This document shows, piece by piece, positions 35,785-45,677 of a DNA stretch of 64,000 nucleotides. The translations under genes were made by a program, and so were the position numbers. The notes below the pieces were generated by a model. The model was not told where the DNA came from. It searched no databases and saw nothing but the letters and a program-made list of their open reading frames with translations. The stretch lies in assembly GCA_044357345.1 (NCBI GenBank), contig JBIKPR010000002.1, positions 1 through 64,000 of the forward strand, given 5' to 3'. Within the stretch, counting starts at the first letter, position 1. Every line of letters starts with the position of its first letter. Source of the stretch: JABMMZ01 sp044357345. Its GTDB lineage: Bacteria; Bacteroidota; Bacteroidia; NS11-12g; UBA955.

Positions 35785-38700
35785 ATGAAAAAAAATATTG
35801 CTACTATTTTAATGATGAGCTGCTTAGTTGCAGTAAGTTCATTTGCGCAAAAACCCGTATCAGGTCAGGTTCAAGGAGAGAAAATTCCTTTGTATTGTGG
35901 CTCTACTGGATCGTCTTCAGCTGACTCTACCAGATTGCCTATTATGTTCCAAGCTAAAATAAATGGATTAACACCCGGTGCAAGATATAAATATTTCGCC
36001 CGTTTCATTTCTTTGAGTGATACCTCTAGTTCAACGACCACAGGAGTAGGAACGCCAATAGTTTTAAAGAAGAATGGATCATGGACTACCATTTCTAATC
36101 CTAGTATTTCAACTGCAGGTGGGCATGATACCATATCATTGGCCTTGTCTCAGAACGAATATACTGGATGGTTTGGGGCGTTTTATACCAACGATAGCCG
36201 TTTTGCCGCAGGTAAATTTGTGTATCCGATAATTGTTTTTGAAGAAATTGGAACAGGTTCTCCTCAAACAGAAAAGGTATATTTAACCGATTCAATTGAA
36301 GTTTTGCAATTTTCAACAGCGCAAACAGCATCAAAAGGAACGGCTATATTTGGATCTTCATTTGTAAAGGCAAAGAGTATGGTTTTGTTGTATGACAACA
36401 TCAATGGAACAACTAGCAGACCTATAACTATTGCAAATACTGAGAATGACGGAATTTCTTATTCCAATATGCAAACTTGGTATAACAACAAAGTAAATAC
36501 AGTTTCTGGCTCATGGGGAAGCATTATTCCCAATAACTTATCATCTGGGATTACCAGAATTGAAAGCCGTGATGCCTTTTTCGATACCATTATTTATGCA
36601 AACACAGAAACCGATGGAATTTGGGGAAATGATTCAACCAAAAACAGAAAAGGTGGAGCGATTAAGCCAGTTAGCATTAAAAGTGATTTCGCTCCTTTGT
36701 TAAAACCAGAATTCGAATTTGTTTCAAACTTAACCACTTTGGTGGAAGCAAATGCCACCGTTAATATGGTTGTCAGAAGAAGATATGGAAACGGTGATAC
36801 CAGTAAAGTTAGCGCATTCATTGCCGCTGGAACTGCCACCAACAATGTAGACTATAGTATTTTGACATCATATCCTCTGGTATTTAAGCCATATGGAGAA
36901 GCTCTAGATACCATTCAAGTTAAAATTAACGATGATTTTGCAAGCGAATCCACAGAGAATGTTGCCATTCGTTTGACCAATCCAATAAATGGAAGAATTG
37001 GATTCCAAACCACCAGTTCAATAAATATTACTGACAATGATATTCCAGTAATAACATTTGCTAAAAAAACAGAAACAGTTTCAGAAGCAAAGGGTATACT
37101 TAAAGTTAGATTAAAAATTAATTCAGGTTCTAGCACTGCCACCAATGTAAGGGTGTTGGTTAAATCTAAGACCGATAGCACATTTATTCCTAGTGAATTC
37201 AAATTGGGGTCAAGCAATAAAGATACCACCGTTCAATTTGCGGGGGGTAAGGTTGTGGATAGTTTAGATTTTAACATAGCCATTATCAACGATTTATTTA
37301 AAGAAGACAGAAGCGATACCTTGATTTTGGTTTTGCGCAATCCAACAGCTCCAGCCACAATTGGCAAGGATTCATTGTTTACTTTAATTATTGTAGACAA
37401 TGATGCACCCCCAATTTACAGTTTTTCAACCAAAACAATTACCGTTAAAGAGAATGTAGGAAGTGTGAAAATAAGAATTAACAAGTTGGGTGGAAACAGC
37501 AACCAAAGTGATATCGTTCTGTCAACTTTTGCAGATCCTAAGAATGCAAAAGCGGGTTCGGATTTTACCTTTACTGGTAGTCAATTTATTACTTTTACAT
37601 CAGCAGATCCAGATAGTTTTATTTACACTTTGCCAATTTTGGATGACAACATTAGCGAACCAAAAGAAGATGCTGTGTTTCTTATTAGAACTGCATTTAA
37701 TGCTAAAATTGGAAAACCAGACACTTTAAGAATTAGCATTTTAGACAATGACCTTCCGGAATATAAAATCAATAAATTGAATTTTGGAAAAGCACCTAAC
37801 TTTGTATTGGACAGTTTAAATGTTCATTGTGCTATTAGAGGTGTTGTATATGGTGTAAACATGGGACCAGTTGGCACGCCTAACGGAACTTCATTCACTG
37901 TAGTTGACAACACAGGTGGCATACAAGTATTTAAAGGTTCAGGAGGAAACAAAGGTTATACAGTAACTGAAGGTGACAGCGTTCAAGTCTATGGTCGCGT
38001 TGCTCAAGTAAACGGCATGGCTCAATTGACTCAATTGGACACCATTTTGTTGCTGGGTAGTGGAAGAACATTGCGCAATGCAAAAGTTGTCAGCATTCTA
38101 AACGAAACTACTGAATCAATCTTGGTTAAATACAATTTGGTGAAGTTATCAAATCCTTCAAAATGGCCAAGCACCGCTTTGGCAGCAAATACTTCAATTA
38201 CTTTAAAGGTTTTAACGGCTAACGATTCGTTTGATGTGGTCATTGACAGCGAAACCGATATTGATGGCAAAGCTGCTCCAAGTGGTTTCTTTAATATTGC
38301 CGGTCTTGGCGCTCAAAACGATGCTACTAGTCCTTTTACTTCAGGTTACCAATTGTTCCCCAGAAGAATGAGTGATTTCATCAATTTAGTAGTTCCTATC
38401 TTTGGCTTCTCTACCCCAACATCAATAGGAAAAGAAAACAGAGACTCAACAGAAGGATTTATTTTACAGTGTGCTAACTTAACCACTAACCAACAAATCA
38501 ATATTGTTATAAAAGGTGGCACTGCTAATAGAAACGAAGATTACCAATCGTTGCCAAACAGATTGTTTATTTTAACTCAAGCAAATCCAAGTATCAATGT
38601 AAAATCTAAAATCAATGATGATGCAAAAATCGAGTTGAATGAGACCATCAATTGGGTAATCAGAGACAATGCATGGGGAACTTTGATTGGACCAGATAGT

Positions 38701-38997
38701 ATACATACGGTGACTTTATTGGATGATGAAACACCAAACAGTATTTTGGAATCAACTTTGGAGGCAAGAACAAAAATGTATCCTAACCCTGCAAAGCAAA
38801 ATGTTACTTTGCATTGTGAAGAAGCATTAATCAATGAGGTTGTTGTTTATGATGTTAATGGCCGTGAAGTAAAGCGCTTTGCAATGGATGCTGTAAATAA
38901 AACAGTCTTGAATATTGAAGGTCTTAACAATGGTATGTATACCCTTTCAATCCAAACCGATAAAGGAACAGTTGTAAAGTCATTGAGTGTTTTGTAA
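35785..38997 (+). CDS. Secreted T9SS protein with Calx-beta and OB-like domains
   Basis: A 1070-residue protein with signal peptide ending SSFAQ. A beta-rich N-terminal 300 residues is followed by at least three Calx-beta repeats (NDDFASESTENVAIRL, NDLFKEDRSDTLILVL, DDNISEPKEDAVFLI), each with acidic calcium-binding loops. At about residues 680-780 comes an OB-like domain (FTVVDNTGGIQVFKGSGG...GDSVQVYGRVAQVNG) of the type found in secreted nucleases or adhesins, then a further Calx-beta. The end is a type A T9SS sorting domain (MYPNPAKQNVTL to VVKSLSVL). Surface adhesion is an inference. TATATTTG lies at 35758-35765. Confidence 0.87.
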   Translation: MKKNIATILMMSCLVAVSSFAQKPVSGQVQGEKIPLYCGSTGSSSADSTRLPIMFQAKINGLTPGARYKYFARFISLSDTSSSTTTGVGTPIVLKKNGSWTTISNPSISTAGGHDTISLALSQNEYTGWFGAFYTNDSRFAAGKFVYPIIVFEEIGTGSPQTEKVYLTDSIEVLQFSTAQTASKGTAIFGSSFVKAKSMVLLYDNINGTTSRPITIANTENDGISYSNMQTWYNNKVNTVSGSWGSIIPNNLSSGITRIESRDAFFDTIIYANTETDGIWGNDSTKNRKGGAIKPVSIKSDFAPLLKPEFEFVSNLTTLVEANATVNMVVRRRYGNGDTSKVSAFIAAGTATNNVDYSILTSYPLVFKPYGEALDTIQVKINDDFASESTENVAIRLTNPINGRIGFQTTSSINITDNDIPVITFAKKTETVSEAKGILKVRLKINSGSSTATNVRVLVKSKTDSTFIPSEFKLGSSNKDTTVQFAGGKVVDSLDFNIAIINDLFKEDRSDTLILVLRNPTAPATIGKDSLFTLIIVDNDAPPIYSFSTKTITVKENVGSVKIRINKLGGNSNQSDIVLSTFADPKNAKAGSDFTFTGSQFITFTSADPDSFIYTLPILDDNISEPKEDAVFLIRTAFNAKIGKPDTLRISILDNDLPEYKINKLNFGKAPNFVLDSLNVHCAIRGVVYGVNMGPVGTPNGTSFTVVDNTGGIQVFKGSGGNKGYTVTEGDSVQVYGRVAQVNGMAQLTQLDTILLLGSGRTLRNAKVVSILNETTESILVKYNLVKLSNPSKWPSTALAANTSITLKVLTANDSFDVVIDSETDIDGKAAPSGFFNIAGLGAQNDATSPFTSGYQLFPRRMSDFINLVVPIFGFSTPTSIGKENRDSTEGFILQCANLTTNQQINIVIKGGTANRNEDYQSLPNRLFILTQANPSINVKSKINDDAKIELNETINWVIRDNAWGTLIGPDSIHTVTLLDDETPNSILESTLEARTKMYPNPAKQNVTLHCEEALINEVVVYDVNGREVKRFAMDAVNKTVLNIEGLNNGMYTLSIQTDKGTVVKSLSVL

Positions 38998-39013
38998 ACT
39001 AAAAAATAATTTT

Positions 39014-39042
39014 AAAAGCGCCTTGAAAAAGGCGCTTTTTTT
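39014..39042 (+). terminator. Terminator of the Calx-beta gene
   Basis: AAAAGCGCCTT (39014-39024), GAAA tetraloop, AAGGCGCTTTT (39029-39039) and T-run. Confidence 0.9.
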
Positions 39043-39053
39043 ATGTTAATCAA

Positions 39054-39713
39054 ATGAAAAAACAATATTTCACAGACGCTTATTTGCATTTCTTTATGGA
39101 CTTAGCGTCAAACAACCATAAAGATTGGTTTGATCAAAACCGCAGCCGCTATCAAACAGAAGTTAAAGCTAAGTTTGAGATTTTAGTGGGCGACCTCATC
39201 GAGGCATTGAAAAAAGATGCCGAATTGGGCGATTTAAAGGCCGGTGACTGTATTTTCAGAATCAACAAAGACATTCGCTTTAGTAAGGATAAATCGCCTT
39301 ACAAATTGCAAATGTCAGCGCTTATTGTAAAAGGTGGGAAAAAACAAATGCATGATCCTGGTTTATACATCGAACTTGGCCCCGAATTTTTAAATATTTA
39401 TACTGGTTTTTACATGCCAGATAAAGAACAGCTCTTAAATATTCGAGAAAAAATTGCAGCAGATCCAAAAGGGTTTAGCAAAGTAATTAACGACAAAGGA
39501 TTTAAGCAGTCTTTTGGTGAAGTGAGGGGCGATAAGTCTAAGATAATTCCAAAAGAATTAAAGGAAGCAGCTAAGGAGCAGGAATTGATCTTTAACAAAC
39601 GGTTTTACTTGGTACACCAGGTGGATGCCGATAAAATATTGGAAGATGATTTGTTGGGATACATAGTGAAACATTTCAAAGCAGCAGCCCAATTTAACCG
39701 CTTTCTTAATTAA
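39054..39713 (+). CDS. DUF2461 family protein
   Basis: A 219-residue protein with the family's landmarks: FFMDLASNNHKDWFDQNRSRYQTEVK near the start, IFRINKDIRFSKDKSPYKLQMSALI in the middle and GLYIELGPE after it. The family (TIGR02453) is widespread in bacteria and some fungi with unknown biochemistry. It is soluble, with no signal peptide. Single gene between a T9SS gene and marC. Confidence 0.9.
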   Translation: MKKQYFTDAYLHFFMDLASNNHKDWFDQNRSRYQTEVKAKFEILVGDLIEALKKDAELGDLKAGDCIFRINKDIRFSKDKSPYKLQMSALIVKGGKKQMHDPGLYIELGPEFLNIYTGFYMPDKEQLLNIREKIAADPKGFSKVINDKGFKQSFGEVRGDKSKIIPKELKEAAKEQELIFNKRFYLVHQVDADKILEDDLLGYIVKHFKAAAQFNRFLN

Positions 39714-39752
39714 TATAGGGTGAATGCCGAAATTGGCATGTAATTTTGTTGC

Positions 39753-40322
39753 ATGCTTAATTTCCAAGAAATCTTAACTGTTTCGTTTACGCTTTTTGCT
39801 GTAATTGATATCATTGGTTCTATTCCAGTGGTTATCGACTTGCGCACTAAGATAGGTCATATTCAGTCTGAGGTTGCCACGCTAACTGCGGGTTTGCTCA
39901 TGACTTTGTTCTTCTTTGTGGGTGAGAATTTCTTGAATTTATTGGGAATCGATATCCATTCATTTGCCTTAGCTGGTTCAATTGTGATTTTTATTATTGG
40001 ATTAGAAATGGTTTTAGGAAGAGATTTATTTAAGGTAGATCCAGATCCAAAATCGGGTAGTATAGTTCCTATAGCATTTCCAATTATTGCAGGAAGTGGA
40101 ACTTTAACCACCATTATGTCTTTAAAATCTGAATTTGAAGCAGTGAATATTTATATTGGAATAATCATCAACTTGATAGTTGTTTATTTGGTTTTGAAAT
40201 CGACCAATCGAATCGAAAAAATATTAGGCAAAGGCGGCTTATTGGTTATTCGTAAATTCTTTGGCGTAATACTTATCGCTATTGCCGTTAAGATATTTAA
40301 AGGGAATTTGATGGCGGTGTAA
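39753..40322 (+). CDS. MarC-family integral membrane protein
   Basis: A 189-residue protein with six predicted membrane helices. Signatures include TLFAVIDIIGSIPVVIDL at the N-terminus, AGSIVIFIIGLEMVLG and IPIAFPIIAGSGTLTTIMSL. MarC/SnatA proteins are inner-membrane proteins; some relatives (SNAT) transport neutral amino acids, while the role of most is unsettled. A TAATTTTG box (39741-39748) lies 4 nt before the ATG. Confidence 0.93.
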   Translation: MLNFQEILTVSFTLFAVIDIIGSIPVVIDLRTKIGHIQSEVATLTAGLLMTLFFFVGENFLNLLGIDIHSFALAGSIVIFIIGLEMVLGRDLFKVDPDPKSGSIVPIAFPIIAGSGTLTTIMSLKSEFEAVNIYIGIIINLIVVYLVLKSTNRIEKILGKGGLLVIRKFFGVILIAIAVKIFKGNLMAV

Positions 40323-40582
40323 TTTTTGGGCGCCTTCCCGTGCCCTTTGTCTGCGCTTTGCTCCGGCTTTGTGGCCAAAGCGCCACAAGAGCTGCACATC
40401 GGTCATCGGGGCGCAAAAAGAGAGTGAGAATGAAAGCGAATGCGGATTAGGTTGACGAGGAGCATGTCATTCAAAATGAAGTAAACAACTACTGCATCAT
40501 CTCGCTGATGGCGTTTTTGGCAGGAACTAAGCGCAACGAAGTGTATCGTTCTCACGAGCTTGCGAGTACTCCAACAACATGT
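40323..40582. repeat. Composite palindromic (REP-like) repeat after marC
   Basis: A GC-richer block in a 331-bp gene-free stretch. It opens with short CTTTG-containing repeats and hairpin TTGTGGC (40369-40375)/GCCACAA (40382-40388). Positions 40481-40582 are a REP unit in reverse orientation: GTAAACAACTACT (40481), GGCGTTTTTGGCAGG (40510-40524) and CCAACAACATGT (40571-40582), matching the units around the transposase at 59.6 kb. A 46-nt insertion (40525-40570) fills the loop; its core recurs at 63112-63151. Nothing recognisable lies in 40583-40653. Confidence 0.75.
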
Positions 40583-40653
40583 TTCAATTTTTTAAATTTC
40601 ACGTTGAAAGGTCTTTCATAAAGAAATTCCTTTGGGTTTTCCTTAATTAAAAA

Positions 40654-43401
40654 TTAAAGAGAATCTAATTTTCTAGCGATTGAAGTTTCTTCAAATATTT
40701 CTAAGTTGTCACCAACTTCTATATTTTGGAAATTCTTGATAGAGATACCACACTCAAAGCCTTTAACCACATCTTTCACATCGTCTTTGAAACGTTTTAA
40801 AGAGTCGAGAGAACCTTGGTGAATAACCACACCATCACGTATTAAGCGGATTTTAGCACTTCTGGTAACTTTACCATCTGTAACCATACAACCTGCGATT
40901 GTACCAACTTTAGTGATTTTGAACACATCGCGGACTTCAACGTTACCAATAATGGTTTCTTTGATTTCAGGACTTAACATACCTTCGATAGCCGATTTGA
41001 TTTCGTCGATGGCTTGGTAAATAACTGAATAGTGTCTGATATCAATTTGTTCGGTTTCAGCAATTTTCTTGGCACTAGAGCTTGGTCTAACTTGGAAACC
41101 GATGATGATGGCATCTGAAGCAGACGCTAACAATACATCACTTTCTGTGATTTGACCCACACCACGGTGAATTACTTTAACCAAAACCTCTTTATTTGAT
41201 AGGTTCAACAACGAATCGCTCAATGCTTCAACAGAACCGTTCACGTCACCTTTGATGATTAAGTTAAGTTCTTTGAAGTTGCCAATAGCAAGACGTCTTC
41301 CAATCTCGTCGAGCGTTATATGTTTGGTTGTTCTGATGCCTTGCTCGCGCATCAATTGTTCGCGTTTGTTCGCTAAATCTTTTGCTTCATCTTCACTTGG
41401 CAATACGTTTAACGGGTCACCAGCTGAAGGGGTTTCAGAGAATCCAAGCATACTAACAGGCGTTGATGGTCCTGCGAATTCCACTCTTTGGTTTCTTTCG
41501 TTAAACAAAGCTTTCACTTTTGCATAATGAGAACCTGCTACTAGGTGGTCGCCTACCCTTAATGTTCCCGTTTGAATCAATACACTTGCTACCACACCAC
41601 GGCCTTTATCAAGACGGGCTTCAACAATTGTACCTTTCGCTTTTCTTTCTGGATCTGCTTTCAACTCAAGGAGTTCAGCTTCTAATAGTATTTTTTCCAA
41701 AAGTTTGTCGATGTTCAAACCTTTTTTGGCTGAAATCTCTTGGCTTTGGAATTTACCGCCCCATTCTTCTACAAGAATGTTCATGGCAGAAAGTTCTTCT
41801 CTAATTTTCTCAGGGTTAGCACCTTCTTTATCCATTTTATTAATGGCAAATATCATTGGTACGTTTGCTGCTTGTGCGTGGGAGATTGCTTCACGCGTTT
41901 GTGGCATGAGGCTGTCGTCTGCCGCAATCACAATAACTGCTATATCGGTAACTTTAGCACCACGGGCACGCATAGCTGTAAAAGCTTCGTGACCAGGAGT
42001 ATCTAAGAAAGTTATTTTTTGTCCTTTTGCCAATTGAACTTCATAGGCACCGATGTGTTGGGTGATGCCACCTGCTTCACCAGCAATTACATTGGCATTG
42101 CGCACATAGTCCAACAGAGATGTTTTACCATGGTCAACGTGACCCATTACGGTTACGATTGGAGGACGAGAGATTGTTTTTGTTGGGTCATCTTGTTCCT
42201 CATCAATTGCGATGGTGTCTTGTGCATCAACGAATTCAACTTCAAAGCCGAATTCATCTGCTACTAGAGTAATGGTTTCAGCATCCAAACGTTGGTTAAT
42301 GGACACCATTAGACCCAATGAGAAACAGGTTGAAATAACTTGCGTTACTTGAACGTCCATCATTTTCGCCAAATCGTTCGCAGTTAAGAATTCTGTTACT
42401 TTCAGAATTAAGTCTTCCTGCTCCATTCTTTCCCTCTCTACGTTTCTAGCTTGATAGTGGTCGTCTCTCTTTTGTCTTTTAAACTTAGATTTATTTGTTT
42501 TACCACGTCCTGAAGAGTCAATTTTATTTAATGTCTTCTTCAGTTTATCTTGAATTTCCTTTTGGGTAATTTCTTTTTTAGGCTCGTTAGGTCTTTGTCC
42601 TATATTGGTTCTGTTAACTTTAATTTCTTGTTGAATGTTAACTTTTTGCGGACCTGACTTGCGTTTGCGTTTTTCTCTGTTTAGTTTCTCAGCTGGGGTA
42701 AGGAATTTAGATTTCATTACCGGATCAGGTCTCAACTCAATTTTACCTTTGATGGTTAGACCGTCCAATTCAACCAAATTGGCTTTTACCAATTCTCTTT
42801 CGTCAATTTCTGGAACAACAGTTTCTGTAACTGGTACAAGAACTGGTTTCACTTCTGTTATTGGCTCAGGTGCTTTTACCACAATAATTGGTTTAGCTTC
42901 TGGTGCTTTATTTTCTTTTCTTTTCCTGCCGCCTGGACCAGGTAATTCGATCTTGCCCATAACAGTTAAACCTGTTTTTTCAATTTTTTCTTCTTGAATA
43001 GGTTCAATAACAGGCGTTTCAACTACAACTATTGGTTCTGGAATTGGAGCTGGCTTCTCTTTAACGACCGGCGCAATTACCTCTGGCGTCATATTTTTGA
43101 TAAACAATTCAGGCTCAGGTTCTGGCTCAATTTGTTTTTCCTCCTCTTTCTTTTTGTTAACTACTTCTTCAACCTTAACAACATCTTCGCGTTTTTTTAA
43201 TTTAAGGCCTGCTGATTTAGACTCTTCTTTTGCTTCTTTATCTGAAGAGAAAATGCCTGCAATGTAGCCGTACATTTCTTCCGTAAGCTTCGCCGTTGGT
43301 TTGTTGTCAATGGCAAAACCTTTCTTCTGCAAACTTTCTATAATTGTTTGCGTACTTACATTGAATTCCGATGCCGCTTTTCCTAATCTTATTTCTGCCA
43401 T
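40654..43401 (-). CDS. infB: Translation initiation factor IF-2
   Basis: A 915-residue IF-2. Residues 1-55 are the N-terminal IF2_N domain; about 65-340 form a disordered, charged, Pro/Glu/Lys-rich linker. The G domain begins near 419 with GHVDHGKTSLLD, DTPGHEAFTAMR and NKMDK; domains II-IV (TIVEARLDKGRGVVASVLIQTGTLRVGD, and the fMet-tRNA-binding C2 with GCMVTDGKVTRSAKIRLIRDG) follow. It delivers initiator tRNA to the 30S subunit. nusA, its usual neighbour, is not in view. Confidence 0.98.
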   Translation of the reverse strand: MAEIRLGKAASEFNVSTQTIIESLQKKGFAIDNKPTAKLTEEMYGYIAGIFSSDKEAKEESKSAGLKLKKREDVVKVEEVVNKKKEEEKQIEPEPEPELFIKNMTPEVIAPVVKEKPAPIPEPIVVVETPVIEPIQEEKIEKTGLTVMGKIELPGPGGRKRKENKAPEAKPIIVVKAPEPITEVKPVLVPVTETVVPEIDERELVKANLVELDGLTIKGKIELRPDPVMKSKFLTPAEKLNREKRKRKSGPQKVNIQQEIKVNRTNIGQRPNEPKKEITQKEIQDKLKKTLNKIDSSGRGKTNKSKFKRQKRDDHYQARNVERERMEQEDLILKVTEFLTANDLAKMMDVQVTQVISTCFSLGLMVSINQRLDAETITLVADEFGFEVEFVDAQDTIAIDEEQDDPTKTISRPPIVTVMGHVDHGKTSLLDYVRNANVIAGEAGGITQHIGAYEVQLAKGQKITFLDTPGHEAFTAMRARGAKVTDIAVIVIAADDSLMPQTREAISHAQAANVPMIFAINKMDKEGANPEKIREELSAMNILVEEWGGKFQSQEISAKKGLNIDKLLEKILLEAELLELKADPERKAKGTIVEARLDKGRGVVASVLIQTGTLRVGDHLVAGSHYAKVKALFNERNQRVEFAGPSTPVSMLGFSETPSAGDPLNVLPSEDEAKDLANKREQLMREQGIRTTKHITLDEIGRRLAIGNFKELNLIIKGDVNGSVEALSDSLLNLSNKEVLVKVIHRGVGQITESDVLLASASDAIIIGFQVRPSSSAKKIAETEQIDIRHYSVIYQAIDEIKSAIEGMLSPEIKETIIGNVEVRDVFKITKVGTIAGCMVTDGKVTRSAKIRLIRDGVVIHQGSLDSLKRFKDDVKDVVKGFECGISIKNFQNIEVGDNLEIFEETSIARKLDSL

Positions 43402-43505
43402 TCAGTCTTTGTTGTCTATGACAAGTATTTGTCAAAAAATGCAAAGGTAGGGCAATATTCCTATTAATGCAAATTAATAACTTGATTCACGAGTCAACCA
43501 CAAAT

Positions 43506-44003
43506 TTAACGTAAACACTTGAAATAATCAAATGGTTCGAGGCAATCTTTGCATTTGTATAATGCCTTGCAGGCTGTGCTGCCAAATTGGCTGATTAAAA
43601 CGGTGTTTTTGCTGTTGCATTGAGGGCATTCAACCGCATGTGATTTGCCAAATAGTGCATTGATGTCTATGTTTTCTTCCTCTGGTGGTGCAATGCCATA
43701 GGCTTTTAATTTTTGTTTGCCTTTTTCACTCATCCAGTCAGTGGTCCATGCAGGCGATAAAATTAATTTTACTTTCGATGGGATGCCCATCTCACTGAGG
43801 GTGGCAATAATTTCTGTCTCAATCATACTCATGGCTGGACAGCCACTGTAAGTTGGCGTAATGAGAATTTCAAAGCCATCTTCTAATTCGTTCACTTCGC
43901 GCACCACACCAAGGTCGACCACCGACAAGACCGGTATTTCAGGGTCGCTGATGCGTTCTAATATGGCCCAAATATCTAATATGCTGTATTTTGTAGTGCT
44001 CAT
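43506..44003 (-). CDS. paaD: PaaD-like iron-sulfur assembly protein of phenylacetyl-CoA epoxidase
   Basis: A 165-residue protein. The N-terminal MIP18/DUF59 domain has DPEIPVLSVVDLGVV and TPTYSGCPAMSMIE (the conserved Cys). The C-terminal zinc ribbon specific to PaaD has CPQC, GSTACKALYKC and CKDC. PaaD matures the iron centre of the PaaABCE oxygenase that opens the phenylacetate ring. None of paaABCE is nearby, so the function here rests on sequence alone; it may be left over or serve another Fe-S target. Last gene of a symporter-endonuclease-recX-paaD unit. Confidence 0.88.
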   Translation of the reverse strand: MSTTKYSILDIWAILERISDPEIPVLSVVDLGVVREVNELEDGFEILITPTYSGCPAMSMIETEIIATLSEMGIPSKVKLILSPAWTTDWMSEKGKQKLKAYGIAPPEEENIDINALFGKSHAVECPQCNSKNTVLISQFGSTACKALYKCKDCLEPFDYFKCLR

Positions 44004-44023
44004 GCTTCTGCAAATTTAAGGGT

Positions 44024-44506
44024 TTAATTTTCGAATTCTAATTTCATAATGGACTGACATTCCTCATATCCATATCCTCTTCCCACCAAGTATTTAACGG
44101 TTTTTAATTTCTTTTCAAACAATGATCCTGACTTAATGTTTTTGAGATATTTTTCGGCAATGCGTTGGATGTTTTTTTTATAATCGTCTGGGTCAATTTC
44201 CTTCATGGCTTTTTCGATGCAGTAGTCGCTTATTTGTTTGTTTTTTAGTTCCCGTATGATTTTGTTTTTACCCCATTTTTTTTGCCTGAATTTTCCACCT
44301 GCAAATGCTTTCGCAAAGCGCTCTTCATTGATCATCCCTTTTTGCACCACATTGGCCATAATTTCCTCTACGTCTTGGGTGATTAATCCAAAGGTGTACA
44401 ATTTGTCGCGCACCTCTTTATGGCAACGTTCTTGGTAATTGCAGAATATCTCTATTTTTAATTTGGCCTCATTAGGCGTATAGTTTTTTTTATTTTTCTC
44501 AAGCAT
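44024..44506 (-). CDS. recX: Regulatory protein RecX
   Basis: A 160-residue RecX made of repeated three-helix modules: LKIEIFCNYQERCHKEVRDKLYTFGL, INEERFAKAFAGGKFRQKKWGKNKIIRELK and YLVGRGYGYEECQSIM. RecX binds RecA filaments and limits their activity. recA is not in the window. It starts 1 nt after the stop codon of the secreted endonuclease gene and is followed 20 bp later by paaD. Confidence 0.9.
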   Translation of the reverse strand: MLEKNKKNYTPNEAKLKIEIFCNYQERCHKEVRDKLYTFGLITQDVEEIMANVVQKGMINEERFAKAFAGGKFRQKKWGKNKIIRELKNKQISDYCIEKAMKEIDPDDYKKNIQRIAEKYLKNIKSGSLFEKKLKTVKYLVGRGYGYEECQSIMKLEFEN

Positions 44507-44507
44507 G

Positions 44508-45677
44508 TTATTCTACTATAAATTCTGAAATTTCGCTATACACCGTGGATGAAATTTTAACAAAATATACGCCTTTTGGAAAACCTGAAATATCAATATT
44601 GCTTGTGAAATTTTCCCTTATTTCCATAACCACCTGGCCTATGCTGTTGTAAATTATTACATGGCTATTTTGGATTTGATTTTCAATCGAAATTGTATTA
44701 GTCGCCGGATTCGGATACAAGCATGCACGCGCATTTTTTTTGAAAGAATAGATGTTTTGTCTATAGGTGTTGAATGTTGAATACACTGGATAATGGTCGC
44801 TGCAGGTTGTAGAATAGTTGCTAATGTATTGCTCGAGATGCCATATGAAAGAAGAGTCGGTTTTGTGTTTTGAAGTTAATGCGGCGGATGCCAATTGGTG
44901 GTCAATTGCATCAGGGTAATTTGTGGTGGTTCCCTGTCCCTTATCGCTGAATTTTTTACTCAAGAATTGGTAGCGAAATCCTTGGTCTAGTAAGCGGATA
45001 AATGGAGATGGTAAATTGTTGAAAATAGACAAATCGATATCGTCGTTCCAATCGCCCAATACCATGGTGTAATTGTTCTGAGGCAATTTATTGAGATACA
45101 TTTTTAGCCATTCTGCAGAGCGTTTACGGCTGTTATAGGCAAGCATTTTTGCACTGTCAGTTCCAGTGTTTGCTTTAAGGTGTACAACGATTAATCGCAA
45201 AGTGTCAATGCCGATGTCGTTTTTTGGTATAAGCCTAATTTCTAATGGGAACCTAAGGGTTGAAAAACTGTCTTTGTTTTCAGTGCCTAATAGTTTTGAA
45301 TCCAGAAGTGAAAACAGATTGGTATTGAAAATGAGAGCGGTTTTTTGTTCAGGAAAATAGGGGGCTAATACGGCTTGGTAATTGGGCAATTTAAGCATCA
45401 TAGAATCAAATGCTTTTTTTTCTGAAACTTCACATAAACCCCATACATCAAGCTCTGCATTTTGAATGGTTTTTAGAATCAATGCTTGTTGTTTTGCATC
45501 GTCACTAGGTCCAAATCCAGAGGCTGTTTTGCCGAACCATTCAAGGTTCCAATTGGCAATTTCTAAAGTGTAGTTTTGTCCAATTTTTGGTATGTTTTGA
45601 GCATGCGTTTTTATATGTACCGATAGGGAACAAAGGATGAAAAAAAGTTTAAAGAATAAGGGTCTATTTTTTTGCAA
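44508..45677 (-). CDS. Secreted endonuclease/exonuclease/phosphatase with T9SS domain
   Basis: A 389-residue protein. A signal peptide ends near HIKTHAQ. The EEP domain has NWNLEWFG, the Glu in LCEVSEK, VVHLKAN, the Asn/Asp pair in LGDWNDDID, and the catalytic His in SDHYPV. The C-terminal 75 residues (CLYPNPATNTISI to EISEFIVE) are a type A T9SS sorting domain. It probably degrades extracellular DNA or phosphoesters. Its first 14 nt overlap the end of the symporter gene. Confidence 0.9.
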   Translation of the reverse strand: MQKNRPLFFKLFFILCSLSVHIKTHAQNIPKIGQNYTLEIANWNLEWFGKTASGFGPSDDAKQQALILKTIQNAELDVWGLCEVSEKKAFDSMMLKLPNYQAVLAPYFPEQKTALIFNTNLFSLLDSKLLGTENKDSFSTLRFPLEIRLIPKNDIGIDTLRLIVVHLKANTGTDSAKMLAYNSRKRSAEWLKMYLNKLPQNNYTMVLGDWNDDIDLSIFNNLPSPFIRLLDQGFRYQFLSKKFSDKGQGTTTNYPDAIDHQLASAALTSKHKTDSSFIWHLEQYISNYSTTCSDHYPVYSTFNTYRQNIYSFKKNARACLYPNPATNTISIENQIQNSHVIIYNSIGQVVMEIRENFTSNIDISGFPKGVYFVKISSTVYSEISEFIVE

